Shown one piece after another: positions 15,463-24,373 of a stretch of 36,410 bases of DNA. The DNA comes from Candidatus Peribacteria bacterium RIFCSPHIGHO2_02_FULL_49_16 (GTDB lineage Bacteria; Patescibacteriota; Gracilibacteria; Peribacterales; Peribacteraceae): NCBI GenBank assembly GCA_001788955.1, contig MFXT01000005.1, forward strand, positions 1 to 36,410. Direction: 5' to 3'. The notes beneath the pieces were generated by a model. That model did no database searches, was not told where the DNA came from, and was given only the letters and a program-made list of their open reading frames with translations. How positions within the stretch are numbered: the first letter of the stretch is position 1; each line of letters starts with the position of its first letter. Made by a program: the position numbers and the translations under genes.

Positions 15463-15675
15463 CTATTCTGCTTTCTTTTCAGCACGTTTACGAAACCGCT
15501 CGATTCGACCACCTTTTCGTTCCTGCTGTTTTTTGCCAGTATAGACCGGATGACATCGACTGCAGATCTCTACAGATTGTTCCTTCACGGAACTGGGAAT
15601 GGAAAATATCGCCCCGCACGTCGTACATGTGGTGCGCGCATCAGCATAAACGGTGGGGTGTGCTCCGATCTTCAT
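15463..15675 (-). CDS. rpmE: 50S ribosomal protein bL31, zinc-binding form
   Basis: A 70-aa protein, MKIGAHPTVYADARTTCTTC onwards. Cys17, Cys20, Cys38 and Cys41 (CTTCG and CSRCHPVYTGK) form the zinc site of the C+ type of L31. HPVYTGK is the family's hallmark. The basic C-terminal tail is usual. L31 bridges the large and small subunits near the central protuberance. A strong promoter ends 9 nt before the ATG with no room for a Shine-Dalgarno, so the message is probably leaderless. The zinc form suggests that zinc is normally available; no zinc-free paralogue is seen here. Confidence 0.93.
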   Translation of the reverse strand: MKIGAHPTVYADARTTCTTCGAIFSIPSSVKEQSVEICSRCHPVYTGKKQQERKGGRIERFRKRAEKKAE

Positions 15676-15684
15676 AGAGGTGCT

Positions 15685-15712
15685 ATTGTAGAATAGTACA
15701 CTATTGATGCAA
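15685..15712 (-). promoter_or_regulatory. rpmE promoter, leaderless arrangement
   Basis: On the - strand TTGCAT (15712-15707), 16-nt spacer, TACAAT (15690-15685), then 9 nt to the ATG. Confidence 0.65.
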
Positions 15713-15721
15713 TGATTTCTT

Positions 15722-18346
15722 TCAGGATACAGAACGGCTTTTTCGTATTTTCTTTGTTTCCTGCTTCAATTCTTCCACTTCTTCGGCACGCTGCTCCTTC
15801 GCCGCCTCTTCCAGAGCCTTTTCCGCTTCCTCATCGCGTAATACCACACTCATACTTGCCACTTTATCCGCCCCACGAAGACGCATAACGATGACACCCT
15901 GTGTCGCTCGCCCACGTGAAGGAATATCGGTAAGATCCATACGAATGGCCTGTCCATTTCTACTTAAACACAAAAGATCTCCTTTTGCTCCTTCCAAAAG
16001 AACGCATCCCCCGACAATCTTTCCGGTTTTCGTTGTCAATTGCGCCGCTTTCACGCCCGATCCTCCGCGCCCCTGTACACGATACTGGGATACCGGCGTC
16101 ATTTTTCCAAGGCCATTCTCCATCACAACAAGAATACGATGCACTCCTACATTTGGAATAATTGCGCCTGCCTCTACAACATAATCCGATTCGCCGAGTT
16201 TAATGCCACGCACGCCTGCGGCAGCACGTCCCATGGCACGTACTTCATCTTCATTAAAACGAATCGCCTTCCCTTCGTGCGTCACGAGGAGAATTTCATC
16301 CTTCCCCGTCGTTGTGACAACCCATCGCAATTCATCTCCTTCGGGAAGTTTTTGTGCAATGAGTCCAGAACGCCGAATGTTGTCGAAATCCGTAATGTCC
16401 GTCCGCTTCACGAGCCCCTTTCGCGTAGCAAGGAAAAGGTATTTTGCACCGGAAAAATCTGTACGAAGAATTGCGGCAACACGCTCTTCTGGTTTGAGTT
16501 GGAGTAGATTCACAATTGCTTGTCCACGCGCCGTGCGACCGGCTTGAGGTAATTCGTAGACAGGAAAACGGAAGACACGTCCGGTATTCGTGAAAAAGAG
16601 AAGTTCATCATGATTCATCACATGCAACAGAGACAATACTTCGTCGTCTTCACGAATCTCCATACCTTTAACCCCCTTTCCGCCGCGATGTTGCGCGCGG
16701 AACTGCACCGGACTCATACGCTTCACGTATCCGCTGCGCGTCAGCGTCACCATCATCGGCGCATTCGGAATCGTATCTTTCGCACTGAATTCTCCCGCAG
16801 CCGATGAAACAACCGCCGTGCGACGCTTATCACCATACGCTTCGCGTATTGCAGTCAGTTCATCAATGAAAACCTGATCGATCTTCGTGGGGCTTTTGAG
16901 TACTGCTTCACATTCGGCAATGAACTTGAGCTTCTCTTTCAGTTCGTCCTCTACTTTTTTGCGTTCCAATCCGGCAAGCGTCTGCAGGCGCATTTCCAGA
17001 ATAGCTGTCGTTTGGATCTCGGTAAGTTTGAATTTTTTCATCAACCGCTCTTTGGCAATTTCTTTCGTCTCACTCTTCTTAATGGTCTCAATAACAGCAT
17101 CGATATTGTCGAGTGCTTTCTTCAGGCCTTCGAGGATATGAGCGCGCTCTTTGGCACGATCTCTTTCAAAAGTGATGCGCCGGACGATCACGATACGACG
17201 GTGATCAATAAAAATTTGCAGAAGTTCCTGCAAATTCATAAGTTGCGGTTGAAGACCGTCACGCAACGCAATCATGTTATAGCCAAAACTGCTCTGAAGA
17301 TCGGTGTGACGAAACAACTGATTCAGCACTTTTTGCGGATAAGAATCTTTCTTCAGCTCGATGATCACACGAATACCATCACGATCCGATTCATCACGAA
17401 TGTCGGAAATTCCTTGAATGATCTTGTCCTGCACAAGCCGTGCCATCTTCTCAATCATCGTAGATTTATTGACCTGAAACGGAAGTTCAGAAATGCGAAT
17501 GTGGTAACGACCTCCTGTCATTTCCTCAATTTCTGCCTTCCCTCGAATGACCACAGATCCTCTTCCCGTCAGATATGCTTGCTTGATCGCCTTTTTGTCA
17601 TACACAAGTCCCCCTGTAGGGAAATCCGGACCTTTGATGAATTTGAGCAAGTCTTCAACGGAAGCGTCGGGGGTTTTGAGGAGATGAAAAATAGTATCAA
17701 TGAGTTCATTCAAGTTATGCGGCGGAATATTCGTCGCCATTCCCACGGCAATACCCACGGTGCCATTAAGAAGAAGACCGGGCACTTTTGCCGGAAGCAC
17801 TGTTGGTTCTTTGCGCATCTCATCATAATTTGGGCGAAAATCGACGGTGTCTTTTTCAATATCCTGAAGCACCTCCTCGGTAATCTTCTCCATGCGCGCC
17901 TCGGTATATCGCATTGCTGCCGGAGGATCTCCATCAACAGAGCCGAAATTTCCTTGCCCTTCGACAAAAGGATAGCGCATGGAAAACGGCTGTGCCATAC
18001 GCACAAGCGCTTCATAAACGGGCACATCACCATGCGGGTGATAGTTACCGACGACATCTCCGACAATCTTCGCGCACTTTCGGTATTTGGCAGCATGACG
18101 CAATCCCAGTTCGTGCATGCCATAGAGAATGCGACGATGAACAGGTTTTAGTCCATCACGCGCATCAGGCAGTGCACGGGCAACAATCACACTCATCGCA
18201 TACGCGAGATAGCTTTCTTCCATTTCTGCGACAATCGGCCGCGGTTTGATGCGTCCGATACTGCTTAATGTCTCCCCTTCTCCCATAGGAGATGCAGAAG
18301 AAGGCTCCCCCTTGCCGGCATCAGAATCTTTCTTTTTCTCGGGCAT
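15722..18346 (-). CDS. gyrA: DNA gyrase subunit A
   Basis: An 874-aa protein from the ATG at 18346 ([14 protein letters not shown]). A low-complexity start of about 30 residues precedes the catalytic core: [32 protein letters not shown] is split here only for reading, followed by [10 protein letters not shown] with the DNA-cleaving Tyr. The C-terminal half carries repeated beta-pinwheel blades (for example [45 protein letters not shown]), and RGGKGVKGM is a good GyrA-box candidate. With GyrB it introduces negative supercoils and relaxes DNA ahead of forks. gyrB is not in this window. The TACACT promoter lies 11 nt upstream of the ATG and overlaps the divergent rsmI promoter. Confidence 0.95.
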   Translation of the reverse strand: MPEKKKDSDAGKGEPSSASPMGEGETLSSIGRIKPRPIVAEMEESYLAYAMSVIVARALPDARDGLKPVHRRILYGMHELGLRHAAKYRKCAKIVGDVVGNYHPHGDVPVYEALVRMAQPFSMRYPFVEGQGNFGSVDGDPPAAMRYTEARMEKITEEVLQDIEKDTVDFRPNYDEMRKEPTVLPAKVPGLLLNGTVGIAVGMATNIPPHNLNELIDTIFHLLKTPDASVEDLLKFIKGPDFPTGGLVYDKKAIKQAYLTGRGSVVIRGKAEIEEMTGGRYHIRISELPFQVNKSTMIEKMARLVQDKIIQGISDIRDESDRDGIRVIIELKKDSYPQKVLNQLFRHTDLQSSFGYNMIALRDGLQPQLMNLQELLQIFIDHRRIVIVRRITFERDRAKERAHILEGLKKALDNIDAVIETIKKSETKEIAKERLMKKFKLTEIQTTAILEMRLQTLAGLERKKVEDELKEKLKFIAECEAVLKSPTKIDQVFIDELTAIREAYGDKRRTAVVSSAAGEFSAKDTIPNAPMMVTLTRSGYVKRMSPVQFRAQHRGGKGVKGMEIREDDEVLSLLHVMNHDELLFFTNTGRVFRFPVYELPQAGRTARGQAIVNLLQLKPEERVAAILRTDFSGAKYLFLATRKGLVKRTDITDFDNIRRSGLIAQKLPEGDELRWVVTTTGKDEILLVTHEGKAIRFNEDEVRAMGRAAAGVRGIKLGESDYVVEAGAIIPNVGVHRILVVMENGLGKMTPVSQYRVQGRGGSGVKAAQLTTKTGKIVGGCVLLEGAKGDLLCLSRNGQAIRMDLTDIPSRGRATQGVIVMRLRGADKVASMSVVLRDEEAEKALEEAAKEQRAEEVEELKQETKKIRKSRSVS

Positions 18347-18356
18347 AGAATGAGAA

Positions 18357-18387
18357 TAGTGTAGCGCTATGCTCTCGATCGTTTCAA
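18357..18387. promoter_or_regulatory. Overlapping divergent promoters of gyrA and rsmI
   Basis: On the - strand TTGAAA (18387-18382), 18-nt spacer, TACACT (18363-18358), 11 nt to the gyrA ATG. On the + strand TAGTGT (18357-18362) ends 6 nt before the rsmI ATG at 18369; its -35 is weak. The two -10 boxes share five bases, so the promoters should compete. The gyrA -35 lies within the rsmI coding start. Confidence 0.55.
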
Positions 18388-19034
18388 CTCCCATCGGCAA
18401 CTTGGGTGATCTCACGCTCCGGGCGCTGAAGACGCTCAAGGAATGTGATGCGATTGTTTGTGAAGATACGCGCGTAACGGGGAAACTCCTTCATATGCTC
18501 GATCTGCCGAAAAAAGAACTCATCAGCTTTCACAGTTACTCGGACAAAAAAAAACTGACACACATTCTGGAACGCCTTGAAAGCGGAGAACATCTCGCTC
18601 TCGTTTCCGACGCAGGAACCCCCTGTATCAGTGATCCGGGCTACCAACTCGTTTCTCAATTATCAGTGAACCATTGTCCATTCTCCATTGTCCCCGGCCC
18701 CTCCGCATTCCTCGCCGCACTCTCGGCTTCGGGACTCCCGATCAACCAATTTATCTATCTCGGATTTCTGCCACTCAAAAAAGGACGCAAGACGCTGCTT
18801 GAATCATTGAAAGAAGAAAAACGCACGATTGTTTTTTATGAATCCGTACATCGTATGAAAAAAACAATGAGTGAACTTGCAGACGCATTGCGAGAACAAC
18901 CGCATCGACCGGTTGTCATCTGCAGAGAGCTGACAAAGATGCACGAAGAAGTACTACGAACAACGATTACAGAACTTCCTCACATCACATTCACACAAAA
19001 AGGTGAATTTGTTGTCGTCATCGGTGCGATGTGA
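18369..19034 (+). CDS. rsmI: 16S rRNA (cytidine-1402) 2'-O-methyltransferase
   Basis: A 221-aa SAM-dependent enzyme of the tetrapyrrole-methylase fold. Motifs: [19 protein letters not shown] (2-20), [13 protein letters not shown] (29-41), [19 protein letters not shown] (76-94), [18 protein letters not shown] and the FLGFLP-type turn ([12 protein letters not shown]). It methylates the ribose of C1402 in the decoding centre together with RsmH. Length is shorter than the E. coli protein (286 aa) because the C-terminal domain is missing, which is common in small genomes. It is divergent from gyrA and starts 6 nt after a -10 box. ruvA follows after 52 nt. Confidence 0.94.
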   Translation: MLSIVSTPIGNLGDLTLRALKTLKECDAIVCEDTRVTGKLLHMLDLPKKELISFHSYSDKKKLTHILERLESGEHLALVSDAGTPCISDPGYQLVSQLSVNHCPFSIVPGPSAFLAALSASGLPINQFIYLGFLPLKKGRKTLLESLKEEKRTIVFYESVHRMKKTMSELADALREQPHRPVVICRELTKMHEEVLRTTITELPHITFTQKGEFVVVIGAM

Positions 19035-19086
19035 TGTCAAATAGAATACGCAGCATTGTGGAGGAAAATATGCTACGCTTGGGCTT

Positions 19087-19668
19087 ATGATTGCTCGCCT
19101 GAGAGGAAACCTAATAAGACTCTCTCCGGGAGAGATACTCGTTGACGTGCGAGGTGTGGGCTATTATGTGCATACATCACTCTCCGTGTGGGAAAATACA
19201 GAAGAAAGTAACGAGCAAGAGCTCTGGATTTCCACGTACGTTCGTGAAGACCGATTCGATCTTTTTGGTTTCCAATCACAACATGAACGCATGTTATTCG
19301 AACGCTTCCTTGCACAGCAGGGTATCGGGCCGCGCCTCGCGCTTGAACTCTGCTCTCTTTCACAGACAACTCTTCTCCAGGCAATCTATGAACAAAATCC
19401 CACACTCCTCTGCACAGTCAAAGGCATTGGGAAAAAGAAAGCAGAAAAAATTCTTCTGGATCTCAAATCACTCGCAGAATCTGCACCGGAACTTTTTATA
19501 CAAAATGGAACGAGCAATAAGAAACAATCAATACTGGACTCCGATGCAATAGAAGCTTTGCAACAACTCGGCTACTCCTCTTCTCACATCCTCAAAGTTC
19601 TGCAAGATCTCTCTCCCGATCTCACGACTACTGAAGAACGCGTTACCGCCGCGCTGCGCTCATTATAA
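19087..19668 (+). CDS. ruvA: Holliday junction branch-migration protein RuvA
   Basis: A 193-aa protein: MIARLRGNLIRLSPGEILVD and GVGYYVHTS make the N-terminal OB-fold; REDRFDLFGF ends it. Two helix-hairpin-helix motifs follow, LAQQGIGPRLALEL and TVKGIGKKKAEKILLDLK, and a short UBA-like C-terminal domain (AIEALQQLGYSSSHILK) that contacts RuvB. The tetramer holds the Holliday junction in a square-planar form for RuvB-driven migration. The acidic pin between the OB strands is present as Glu/Asp residues. ruvB and ruvC are not adjacent. A TATGCT box lies 12 nt before the ATG. pgi follows 18 nt downstream. Confidence 0.94.
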   Translation: MIARLRGNLIRLSPGEILVDVRGVGYYVHTSLSVWENTEESNEQELWISTYVREDRFDLFGFQSQHERMLFERFLAQQGIGPRLALELCSLSQTTLLQAIYEQNPTLLCTVKGIGKKKAEKILLDLKSLAESAPELFIQNGTSNKKQSILDSDAIEALQQLGYSSSHILKVLQDLSPDLTTTEERVTAALRSL

Positions 19669-19686
19669 ATTCTCAATTTCATCGCA

Positions 19687-20982
19687 ATGCTTCATCTCGA
19701 TATCTCCACAGCATTGGCCAAGGTCATTACATCGTCATTCGGCGTCACAAATGATGAGCTCATGCAACTACGCACATCCATGAAGCGCTATATCGAAGAA
19801 TGGCTGAAGGAACGTGAAAAAGGAGGGCACACATGGTCGATGGACCCATACAATAAAACGACAGTGGACCGCGTGAAAGAAATTGCGAATCGCATTAAAA
19901 AAGAAAAAGTGCAGACCGTAGTATGGATCGGTATCGGCGGATCAGGACTTGGGCCAAAAGTCATTCAGGAAGTTTTTGAAACCCCGTCATCGCTCGAATT
20001 TCTTGTCATCGATACGATAGATCCTGCCCTTCTCCAAACGTATCTGCACATTATCGACTGGAAGTGCACATGCCTTATTGTTGCAAGCAAATCCGGAGGA
20101 ACACTCGAAACGATGAGCGTTTTTTTCCTTTTTTGGGAGGAACTCAAAAAAGCACTTGGCAAGCGTGCCAATGAACGCGTCTTTGGCATTACCGATAAGC
20201 AGAGCGGTGTACTGCGTGATTTCTGTCTGGAGCAGAATATCGAGATGCTCTTCATTCCTTCGGAGGTCGGCGGACGGTTTTCCATCTTCACTCCCGTCGG
20301 TCTTCTCCCTTTTATGCTTTTAAGCGACGACATTGATGAATTTCTCCATGGCGCCAAAGAGATGGATACGCTCTGTCAACAAACAACACTCGAAGATAAT
20401 CCCGCCGCCCTTCTTGCCAGTATGCAGTATATTCTCGATACAAAGCGCGACATGCCGGTGCGCGTCATTATGCCGTATAGTCAGAGACTGCAATCCATTG
20501 CCCGTTGGAATCAGCAGCTCATTGCCGAGAGTCTTGGAAAAACAGAGCTTAGCAACCCCATTCCCCTTGCTGCCATCGGTACACACGATCAACATTCTCT
20601 TCTTCAGCAGTGGATGGCGGGACCGCGCAAATGCTGGCACATCTTCATTCGCGATGCCGATAAACCCGTTCTTCCTCTCCCTTCAATAGATGATGAACGA
20701 TTCTCATACATAAAAAATGCCTCATTTGGTGAATTGCTCGATGCCTGTTATGAGGGAACTAGCCAGGCACTGTCACAAGCAAAACGCCCGCATATTACTA
20801 TCACTCTTCCCCAATTGGATGCCTATCATTTAGGCCAGCTCTTCTTCTTTTTTCTCACAGAAGTTGTTCTCTTAGGCAAGATCTATCGCATCGATCCGTA
20901 TGGCCAACCGGCTGTGGAAATTGGAAAAACTCTTACAAAAGAAATTCTTTCGAAAAATAAAATTTCACGAATGGCTTCGTAA
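19687..20982 (+). CDS. pgi: Glucose-6-phosphate isomerase
   Basis: A 431-aa protein. Motifs: WIGIGGSGLGPKVI (80-93), the phosphosugar-binding VASKSGGTLETM (132-143) and SEVGGRFSIFTPVGLLP, with a WNQQLIAESLGK segment later. The length matches the shorter bacterial class (about 430-450). It interconverts glucose-6-phosphate and fructose-6-phosphate in the cytosol, so an upper glycolytic or gluconeogenic route is likely in this organism, in contrast to the most reduced CPR lineages. It lies between ruvA and trxA in a compact + strand run. The active-site Glu/His region near the HDQHSLLQQWM motif is retained though somewhat divergent. Confidence 0.94.
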   Translation: MLHLDISTALAKVITSSFGVTNDELMQLRTSMKRYIEEWLKEREKGGHTWSMDPYNKTTVDRVKEIANRIKKEKVQTVVWIGIGGSGLGPKVIQEVFETPSSLEFLVIDTIDPALLQTYLHIIDWKCTCLIVASKSGGTLETMSVFFLFWEELKKALGKRANERVFGITDKQSGVLRDFCLEQNIEMLFIPSEVGGRFSIFTPVGLLPFMLLSDDIDEFLHGAKEMDTLCQQTTLEDNPAALLASMQYILDTKRDMPVRVIMPYSQRLQSIARWNQQLIAESLGKTELSNPIPLAAIGTHDQHSLLQQWMAGPRKCWHIFIRDADKPVLPLPSIDDERFSYIKNASFGELLDACYEGTSQALSQAKRPHITITLPQLDAYHLGQLFFFFLTEVVLLGKIYRIDPYGQPAVEIGKTLTKEILSKNKISRMAS

Positions 20983-21019
20983 ACGATATGATGTCCACAT
21001 CATTTCCCTCATTTACGCT

Positions 21020-21337
21020 ATGGCACATGAACTCACCGATGCAGACTTTGACACAGAAGTGCTTCAATCCGACATTCCCGTTCTCGTAGATTTCTGGGCG
21101 CCGTGGTGCGGCCCCTGTAAATCCATGCTTCCGATTGTGGAAGAACTGACAAAGGAATATGAGGGCAAAGTGAAGGTAGTTAAAATGAATGTTGATGAAA
21201 ATACGGACACGCCGGGAAAATTCAATGTCATGAGCATTCCCACATTCATCATCTTCAAAGGAGGTGAAGTGGTAAATACCATTGTCGGCATGAAATCAAA
21301 GGAGGATATGAAGAAAGAACTCAACAAAGTTGAATGA
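21020..21337 (+). CDS. trxA: Thioredoxin
   Basis: A 105-aa protein from the ATG at 21020 (MAHELTDADFDTEVLQSDIP). VLVDFWAPWCGPCKSM shows the canonical WCGPC site (29-33), NVDEN and SIPTFIIFKGGE the cis-Pro loop. It reduces disulfides in the cytosol, supplied with electrons by a thioredoxin reductase not seen here. The reading frame stays open upstream to 20900, but that part overlaps the end of pgi and lacks thioredoxin homology. Its stop overlaps the start of the next gene by 4 nt (ATGA). It could also feed electrons to the CcdA-type membrane domain of the gene at 25550. Confidence 0.95.
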   Translation: MAHELTDADFDTEVLQSDIPVLVDFWAPWCGPCKSMLPIVEELTKEYEGKVKVVKMNVDENTDTPGKFNVMSIPTFIIFKGGEVVNTIVGMKSKEDMKKELNKVE

Positions 21338-21582
21338 GATATATCCTTCCGATCATCGGAATGGTCTTTTCATTCCTGCTGATGAAATATCGCGAGAGAA
21401 TCGGTGATGTTATCGGCGAAGCGGAATGGATGCGAAAAATCGGTGGCGTGTACTACGTGATCGTCTACGCAGCTCTGCTCATCTTCTTCTGGAGTCTTGC
21501 CGAGCTCACGGGCACCACAGACATCTTCTTAAAACCCCTCATGCTCATTTTGCCGATCCCGAACCGACAGACAGATTTCTAA
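21334..21582 (+). CDS. Small membrane protein linked to thioredoxin
   Basis: An 82-aa protein of no family I recognise. It has two hydrophobic segments (about residues 3-17 and 39-58) separated by a charged stretch, MKYRERIGDVIGEAEWMRKI, and a third hydrophobic patch at the C-terminus (LKPLMLILPIP). The ATG overlaps the trxA stop, so translation is coupled and a functional link with thioredoxin or the membrane is plausible. No catalytic residues stand out and there is no Cys. It is the last gene of the ruvA-pgi-trxA run before the AT-rich insert. Confidence 0.6.
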   Translation: MRYILPIIGMVFSFLLMKYRERIGDVIGEAEWMRKIGGVYYVIVYAALLIFFWSLAELTGTTDIFLKPLMLILPIPNRQTDF

Positions 21583-21654
21583 AAATCCCCTCTCTCCGAA
21601 GAAGAGCGAAGTGTGTTGGCTTGCCACGCGAAGCTCGCAGCAGCGAGCGAAGTG

Positions 21655-21690
21655 TGGTGGAGCTGTCGGGAACGATCTCGAACTCGACAG
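21655..21690 (-). repeat. Degenerate tRNA-Ala/tmRNA 3' end, possible att site
   Basis: TGGTGGAGCTG (21655-21665) equals the first 11 bases of the tRNA-Ala 3' end as it appears on the + strand (25385-25395). After it GGGA and TCGAAC...TCGAC are partly shared, but three extra bases and other changes spoil the T arm. The orientation is the same as in the intact tRNA, as for an att copy at the far end of an island. Confidence 0.45.
21660..21684. repeat. 25-nt imperfect direct repeat, copy 1
   Basis: Shares 21 of 25 positions with 21831-21855: GAGCTGTC at the left and ATCTCGAACT at the right are identical, with a variable 7-nt centre. Copies are 171 nt apart. Confidence 0.6.
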
Positions 21691-21830
21691 CCGCCTGAAA
21701 GTGGACCCACTTACTCTATCAGAAAAGCTCAGAGGGCTGAGGAATTCTCTAGATTTCATCAGAAACATTCTCAAAAGTCCCCAAGCGATGGAATATGCTC
21801 TTACGCTATGAATAGCTATGTCACGTCAAT

Positions 21831-21855
21831 GAGCTGTCTGAACCAATCTCGAACT
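21831..21855. repeat. 25-nt imperfect direct repeat, copy 2
   Basis: Second copy of the repeat at 21660-21684, with centre TGAACCA instead of GGGAACG. It lies 16 nt before the stop of the defence-type gene. Confidence 0.6.
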
Positions 21856-21871
21856 TTTCAAGTCCTCGGGC

Positions 21872-22822
21872 TTATTTATGTAAATCAGAGTTACATTCCA
21901 CGAGAAAAATAATATTGGTAGCAGCGAGATGTAGTGCATATGCGGCAACATGTGATGGAACTGTTTTAATTTCCGCACCTCCGCCATGTGGGCCTTCTCT
22001 ATTTCTCAAGCTCGGTAAGCCGCTCTCCAACGTATTCCGCAGACTACTGAAATGCGAAATCAGGTATTCCGGTATTAGTCCTTTTTCAAAACAAATATCC
22101 AAGAGATTTTTTGCATTAGCTGCCACCGGATATAGCCATCCTCTTTGATCTAGGATTGCTTTCATCGTGCTTTCAAAACTCGCGAGGGAAAAGGTAACAG
22201 CTTGGCGGTGTTCACCTTTTCGAAAATGTTCGTGAGCATTGAGGAACTCATTTTCTGGTCCAGCAAATCCCTTTTGATTCAAAAGCCTTAGTGCGGGCTT
22301 TGTCACTTCCTCGTGCATGAATTCGGAATCAATGCGAAGCAATTGGTCTTTTTCAAATCGATATCCAACTTTCCATTGTGCAAAACGCCCGTTCAATTCA
22401 CGTATCGCTTCAGAAGTGTGCACGCGGTCTGCATGCCCACCTCTCATGCCCTCCCAATATCTTTTCGAATCCTCCAGTCGAGAGAAAGCTACTTCTACAA
22501 TATCGAGCACCAGCGCATCCTCTCCATAAAGAACAGCATTGGTTACCTGTTCATAAGAACCTCTACCGGAGGCAATACTCATTTGCCCACGATTTCTTGC
22601 AACGATATGTGCAATTGCATTCCAGTGCTCTGTATGTGTTTCCTCGATGTCTCCAGTCAGATGAGTCAACCTACCTGGTGGGCCTAATGCATCAGTAAGA
22701 ATCTGAACGATGTTTACACGCATTTCCTGAGGCACGTCATATTTCACCAATGCGGCATCCGGTTGGTCAGCTTCTTTCTGCTGACGCTTCCTTCTCTGTG
22801 AAAAAAGCTCTGTAATACGCAT
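21872..22822 (-). CDS. AbiJ-like abortive-infection protein with HEPN-type C-terminus
   Basis: A 316-aa protein from the ATG at 22822: MRITELFSQRRKRQQKEADQ matches what I recall of the N-terminus of the STM4504/CBY_0614 family (AbiJ_NTD4 domain), then YDVPQEMRVNIVQILTDALG. The C-terminal part has SLRNREGPHGGG, giving Arg273-x5-His279, the R-x4-6-H motif of HEPN ribonucleases, followed by a helix. Such proteins are found in phage-defence islands and are thought to cut RNA and stop growth when infection is sensed. The assignment rests on memory of the family plus the motif. It is the last gene of the AT-rich insert, next to the putative att-like sequence. Confidence 0.65.
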   Translation of the reverse strand: MRITELFSQRRKRQQKEADQPDAALVKYDVPQEMRVNIVQILTDALGPPGRLTHLTGDIEETHTEHWNAIAHIVARNRGQMSIASGRGSYEQVTNAVLYGEDALVLDIVEVAFSRLEDSKRYWEGMRGGHADRVHTSEAIRELNGRFAQWKVGYRFEKDQLLRIDSEFMHEEVTKPALRLLNQKGFAGPENEFLNAHEHFRKGEHRQAVTFSLASFESTMKAILDQRGWLYPVAANAKNLLDICFEKGLIPEYLISHFSSLRNTLESGLPSLRNREGPHGGGAEIKTVPSHVAAYALHLAATNIIFLVECNSDLHK

Positions 22823-22865
22823 AAGTCTATTTTGGCAGAAAAGCCATTTATTACAATGAGAGACT

Positions 22866-23057
22866 CTAATATAACCGCGTGCCATCTTCGTCGATCTTTA
22901 TCACATTTGGATCATTCAGTGGTTCCTGTTCTTGAATCTCTTTCATCAGCAGTAACAGTCCAATCGCATTCGTGAAGTCGTAGTTTTTCCATTTCTTAGG
23001 GAGTTTGTCTCTGAAATCGGCAGCCATAGTGGGCGCACATTTGATCGACTGAAACAT
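22866..23057 (-). CDS. Short hypothetical protein, possibly a C-terminal fragment
   Basis: A 63-aa frame from the ATG at 23057 (MFQSIKCAPTMAADFRDKLP). I recognise no family. It is soluble, ending LNDPNVIKIDEDGTRLY. The same frame stays open upstream to about 23103 with sensible residues (FFSFSPAALVAL) but no ATG, so this may be the tail of a longer gene lost on insertion. It lies between the HEPN protein and a surface protein on the same strand. Confidence 0.35.
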   Translation of the reverse strand: MFQSIKCAPTMAADFRDKLPKKWKNYDFTNAIGLLLLMKEIQEQEPLNDPNVIKIDEDGTRLY

Positions 23058-23106
23058 CAAAGCAACCAGAGCGGCTGGACTGAAGCTAAAGAAAGAATCG
23101 AGGACA

Positions 23107-24078
23107 TTATTTTAGTGATGCTATAGAGCAGTTAGAGCCGCTCACGCACTCATATTCGAATAGAGCCTCGGCAATTGTGCCAAATATTCTATTTCTTGGA
23201 TCTTCTACAATCATGGAATTTCCGTCCCCTACATAAAGAGACCCGTATAATGTATTAGAATTTCTATTATTAACTCGACTCACAAAATTAACTATCTCAC
23301 TACCCGTACTTTCAATATTTGCCATTTTTGCATTACTTAGATCAAATTCTCTTTTAGCAGGCGTGTCTGTTCCTTTAAAGATTCCATGGTCATTTAAATT
23401 CAATCTGTTGTTTTTAATTTTTTCAGCCCCAATTGTTCGTGGAATTTCTTCATTAATTTCAAATTGAAAATAATAATATTCTGGAATTTTAAAACTTGTA
23501 GTTGCTATTGCAATTAGTTTAATCGACTTAAATTGACCATTAAATTCAAGTAATAAATTATCCCTGCTCGGTTTATAAGGCGCTTGCGTCTTCAAGGGCT
23601 CAACTTCTGTTGTGTAACCTTTAAGGATTACTGTTTGTTTACTAATTGTTGGTTTACAATCTCTTTTAATTGGGAATTGATCATAGTTAATTTTGCAATT
23701 GGTGTCGGCTTTTTTCTGTATCTCTCTTGTTTCAGAAAATTCTTCAGAATCCTTTTCGCAAATTGACCAGTCGCTTATATTTAAATTTTCTTCCTTACAC
23801 TCTGGCACATATTCACACCCAATTTTTCCATCTGGCCGTTCAACTTTGCCGGGATTAAAACAAGTAATATTGGATTTTTTTATCACATTCCTCGCTATGA
23901 AATTTTTTTCATTGCATTCTTCGATGTCCCTAATTTCATAAACATCGTCTACAGTGCATTCGCCTGGTATTACTCCCAAACCCTGCAACAAATATTTTGC
24001 TCCGAAAAGAAGTGCTGAGATCCCTAAGACCAATGCAGCCAGTTCTTTTATGCCAATTTTTTTACCCTCGTTTTCCAT
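23107..24078 (-). CDS. Membrane-anchored Cys-rich surface protein, unknown
   Basis: A 323-aa protein. After MENEGKKIGIKELA it has one membrane segment (about 13-33), so the rest is probably outside. Residues 41-145 carry at least ten Cys with a WSICEKDSEEFSETREIQ segment, reminiscent of thrombospondin type-1 repeats (W-S-x-C ... R). The remainder is beta-rich and Asn/Lys-rich with no family I know. Base composition is clearly AT-rich compared with the flanking core genes. The many Cys suggest disulfides formed outside the cell, which may need the exported oxidoreductases. The start of this gene overlaps the previous small membrane gene by 17 nt. Confidence 0.55.
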   Translation of the reverse strand: MENEGKKIGIKELAALVLGISALLFGAKYLLQGLGVIPGECTVDDVYEIRDIEECNEKNFIARNVIKKSNITCFNPGKVERPDGKIGCEYVPECKEENLNISDWSICEKDSEEFSETREIQKKADTNCKINYDQFPIKRDCKPTISKQTVILKGYTTEVEPLKTQAPYKPSRDNLLLEFNGQFKSIKLIAIATTSFKIPEYYYFQFEINEEIPRTIGAEKIKNNRLNLNDHGIFKGTDTPAKREFDLSNAKMANIESTGSEIVNFVSRVNNRNSNTLYGSLYVGDGNSMIVEDPRNRIFGTIAEALFEYECVSGSNCSIASLK

Positions 24079-24364
24079 ATGTTAATCGAAAATTGAAGAA
24101 GGATAATAAATTGTGAGCAGAGAGCAAAGACAAAATAAACATGGCAACACGCTTGAACTTAAAATCATAATCAATAAATTTTCTAACCGCATTAATAATC
24201 TTCTTGTCTAATGGAATGACGATTTTAGAGTTACTGCCTATAAAAGCAATTACAGCAAAGACTGTGGTGAAAAAGGCAATGATTGGATAGTTTAGAGTAA
24301 GATAAATACCATTTAATGCTAATAAGATTAGCCAAGCCGATTGTTCATTTAATTTAAACTTCAT
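24062..24364 (-). CDS. Small multi-pass membrane protein, unknown
   Basis: A 100-aa protein with three hydrophobic stretches (about 10-24, 26-44 and 73-87) and a basic loop KKIINAVRKFIDYDFKFKR between the second and third. No family recognised. It overlaps the next gene and is 9 nt from the preceding lipoprotein gene, so the three form one AT-rich operon on the - strand. Confidence 0.5.
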   Translation of the reverse strand: MKFKLNEQSAWLILLALNGIYLTLNYPIIAFFTTVFAVIAFIGSNSKIVIPLDKKIINAVRKFIDYDFKFKRVAMFILSLLSAHNLLSFFNFRLTYGKRG

Positions 24365-24373
24365 TATGGGAGA

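Larger units (their letters stand above)
21583..21871. other. Non-coding junction with tRNA/tmRNA 3'-end-like sequence
   Basis: No credible gene. On the - strand 21690-21655 reads like a degraded T arm and acceptor end of tRNA-Ala or tmRNA, closing in CAGCTCCACCA. A 25-nt direct repeat occupies 21660-21684 and 21831-21855. Confidence 0.45.

Noticed and set aside
17012-18151. 379-aa open frame on the + strand
   Set aside because: Lies wholly antisense to gyrA, which has full family motifs; the antisense protein has no sensible composition.
21613-21912. 99-aa frame with V-W-W-S-C-R-E
   Set aside because: Typical spurious translation opposite a tmRNA/tRNA 3' end; no protein features.
21650-22000. 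Complete tmRNA gene on the - strand
   Set aside because: Only the 3'-end-like part is seen. The T arm is damaged, no 5' GGGGCTG...TTCGA part or tag frame is found, and the space overlaps a coding gene.
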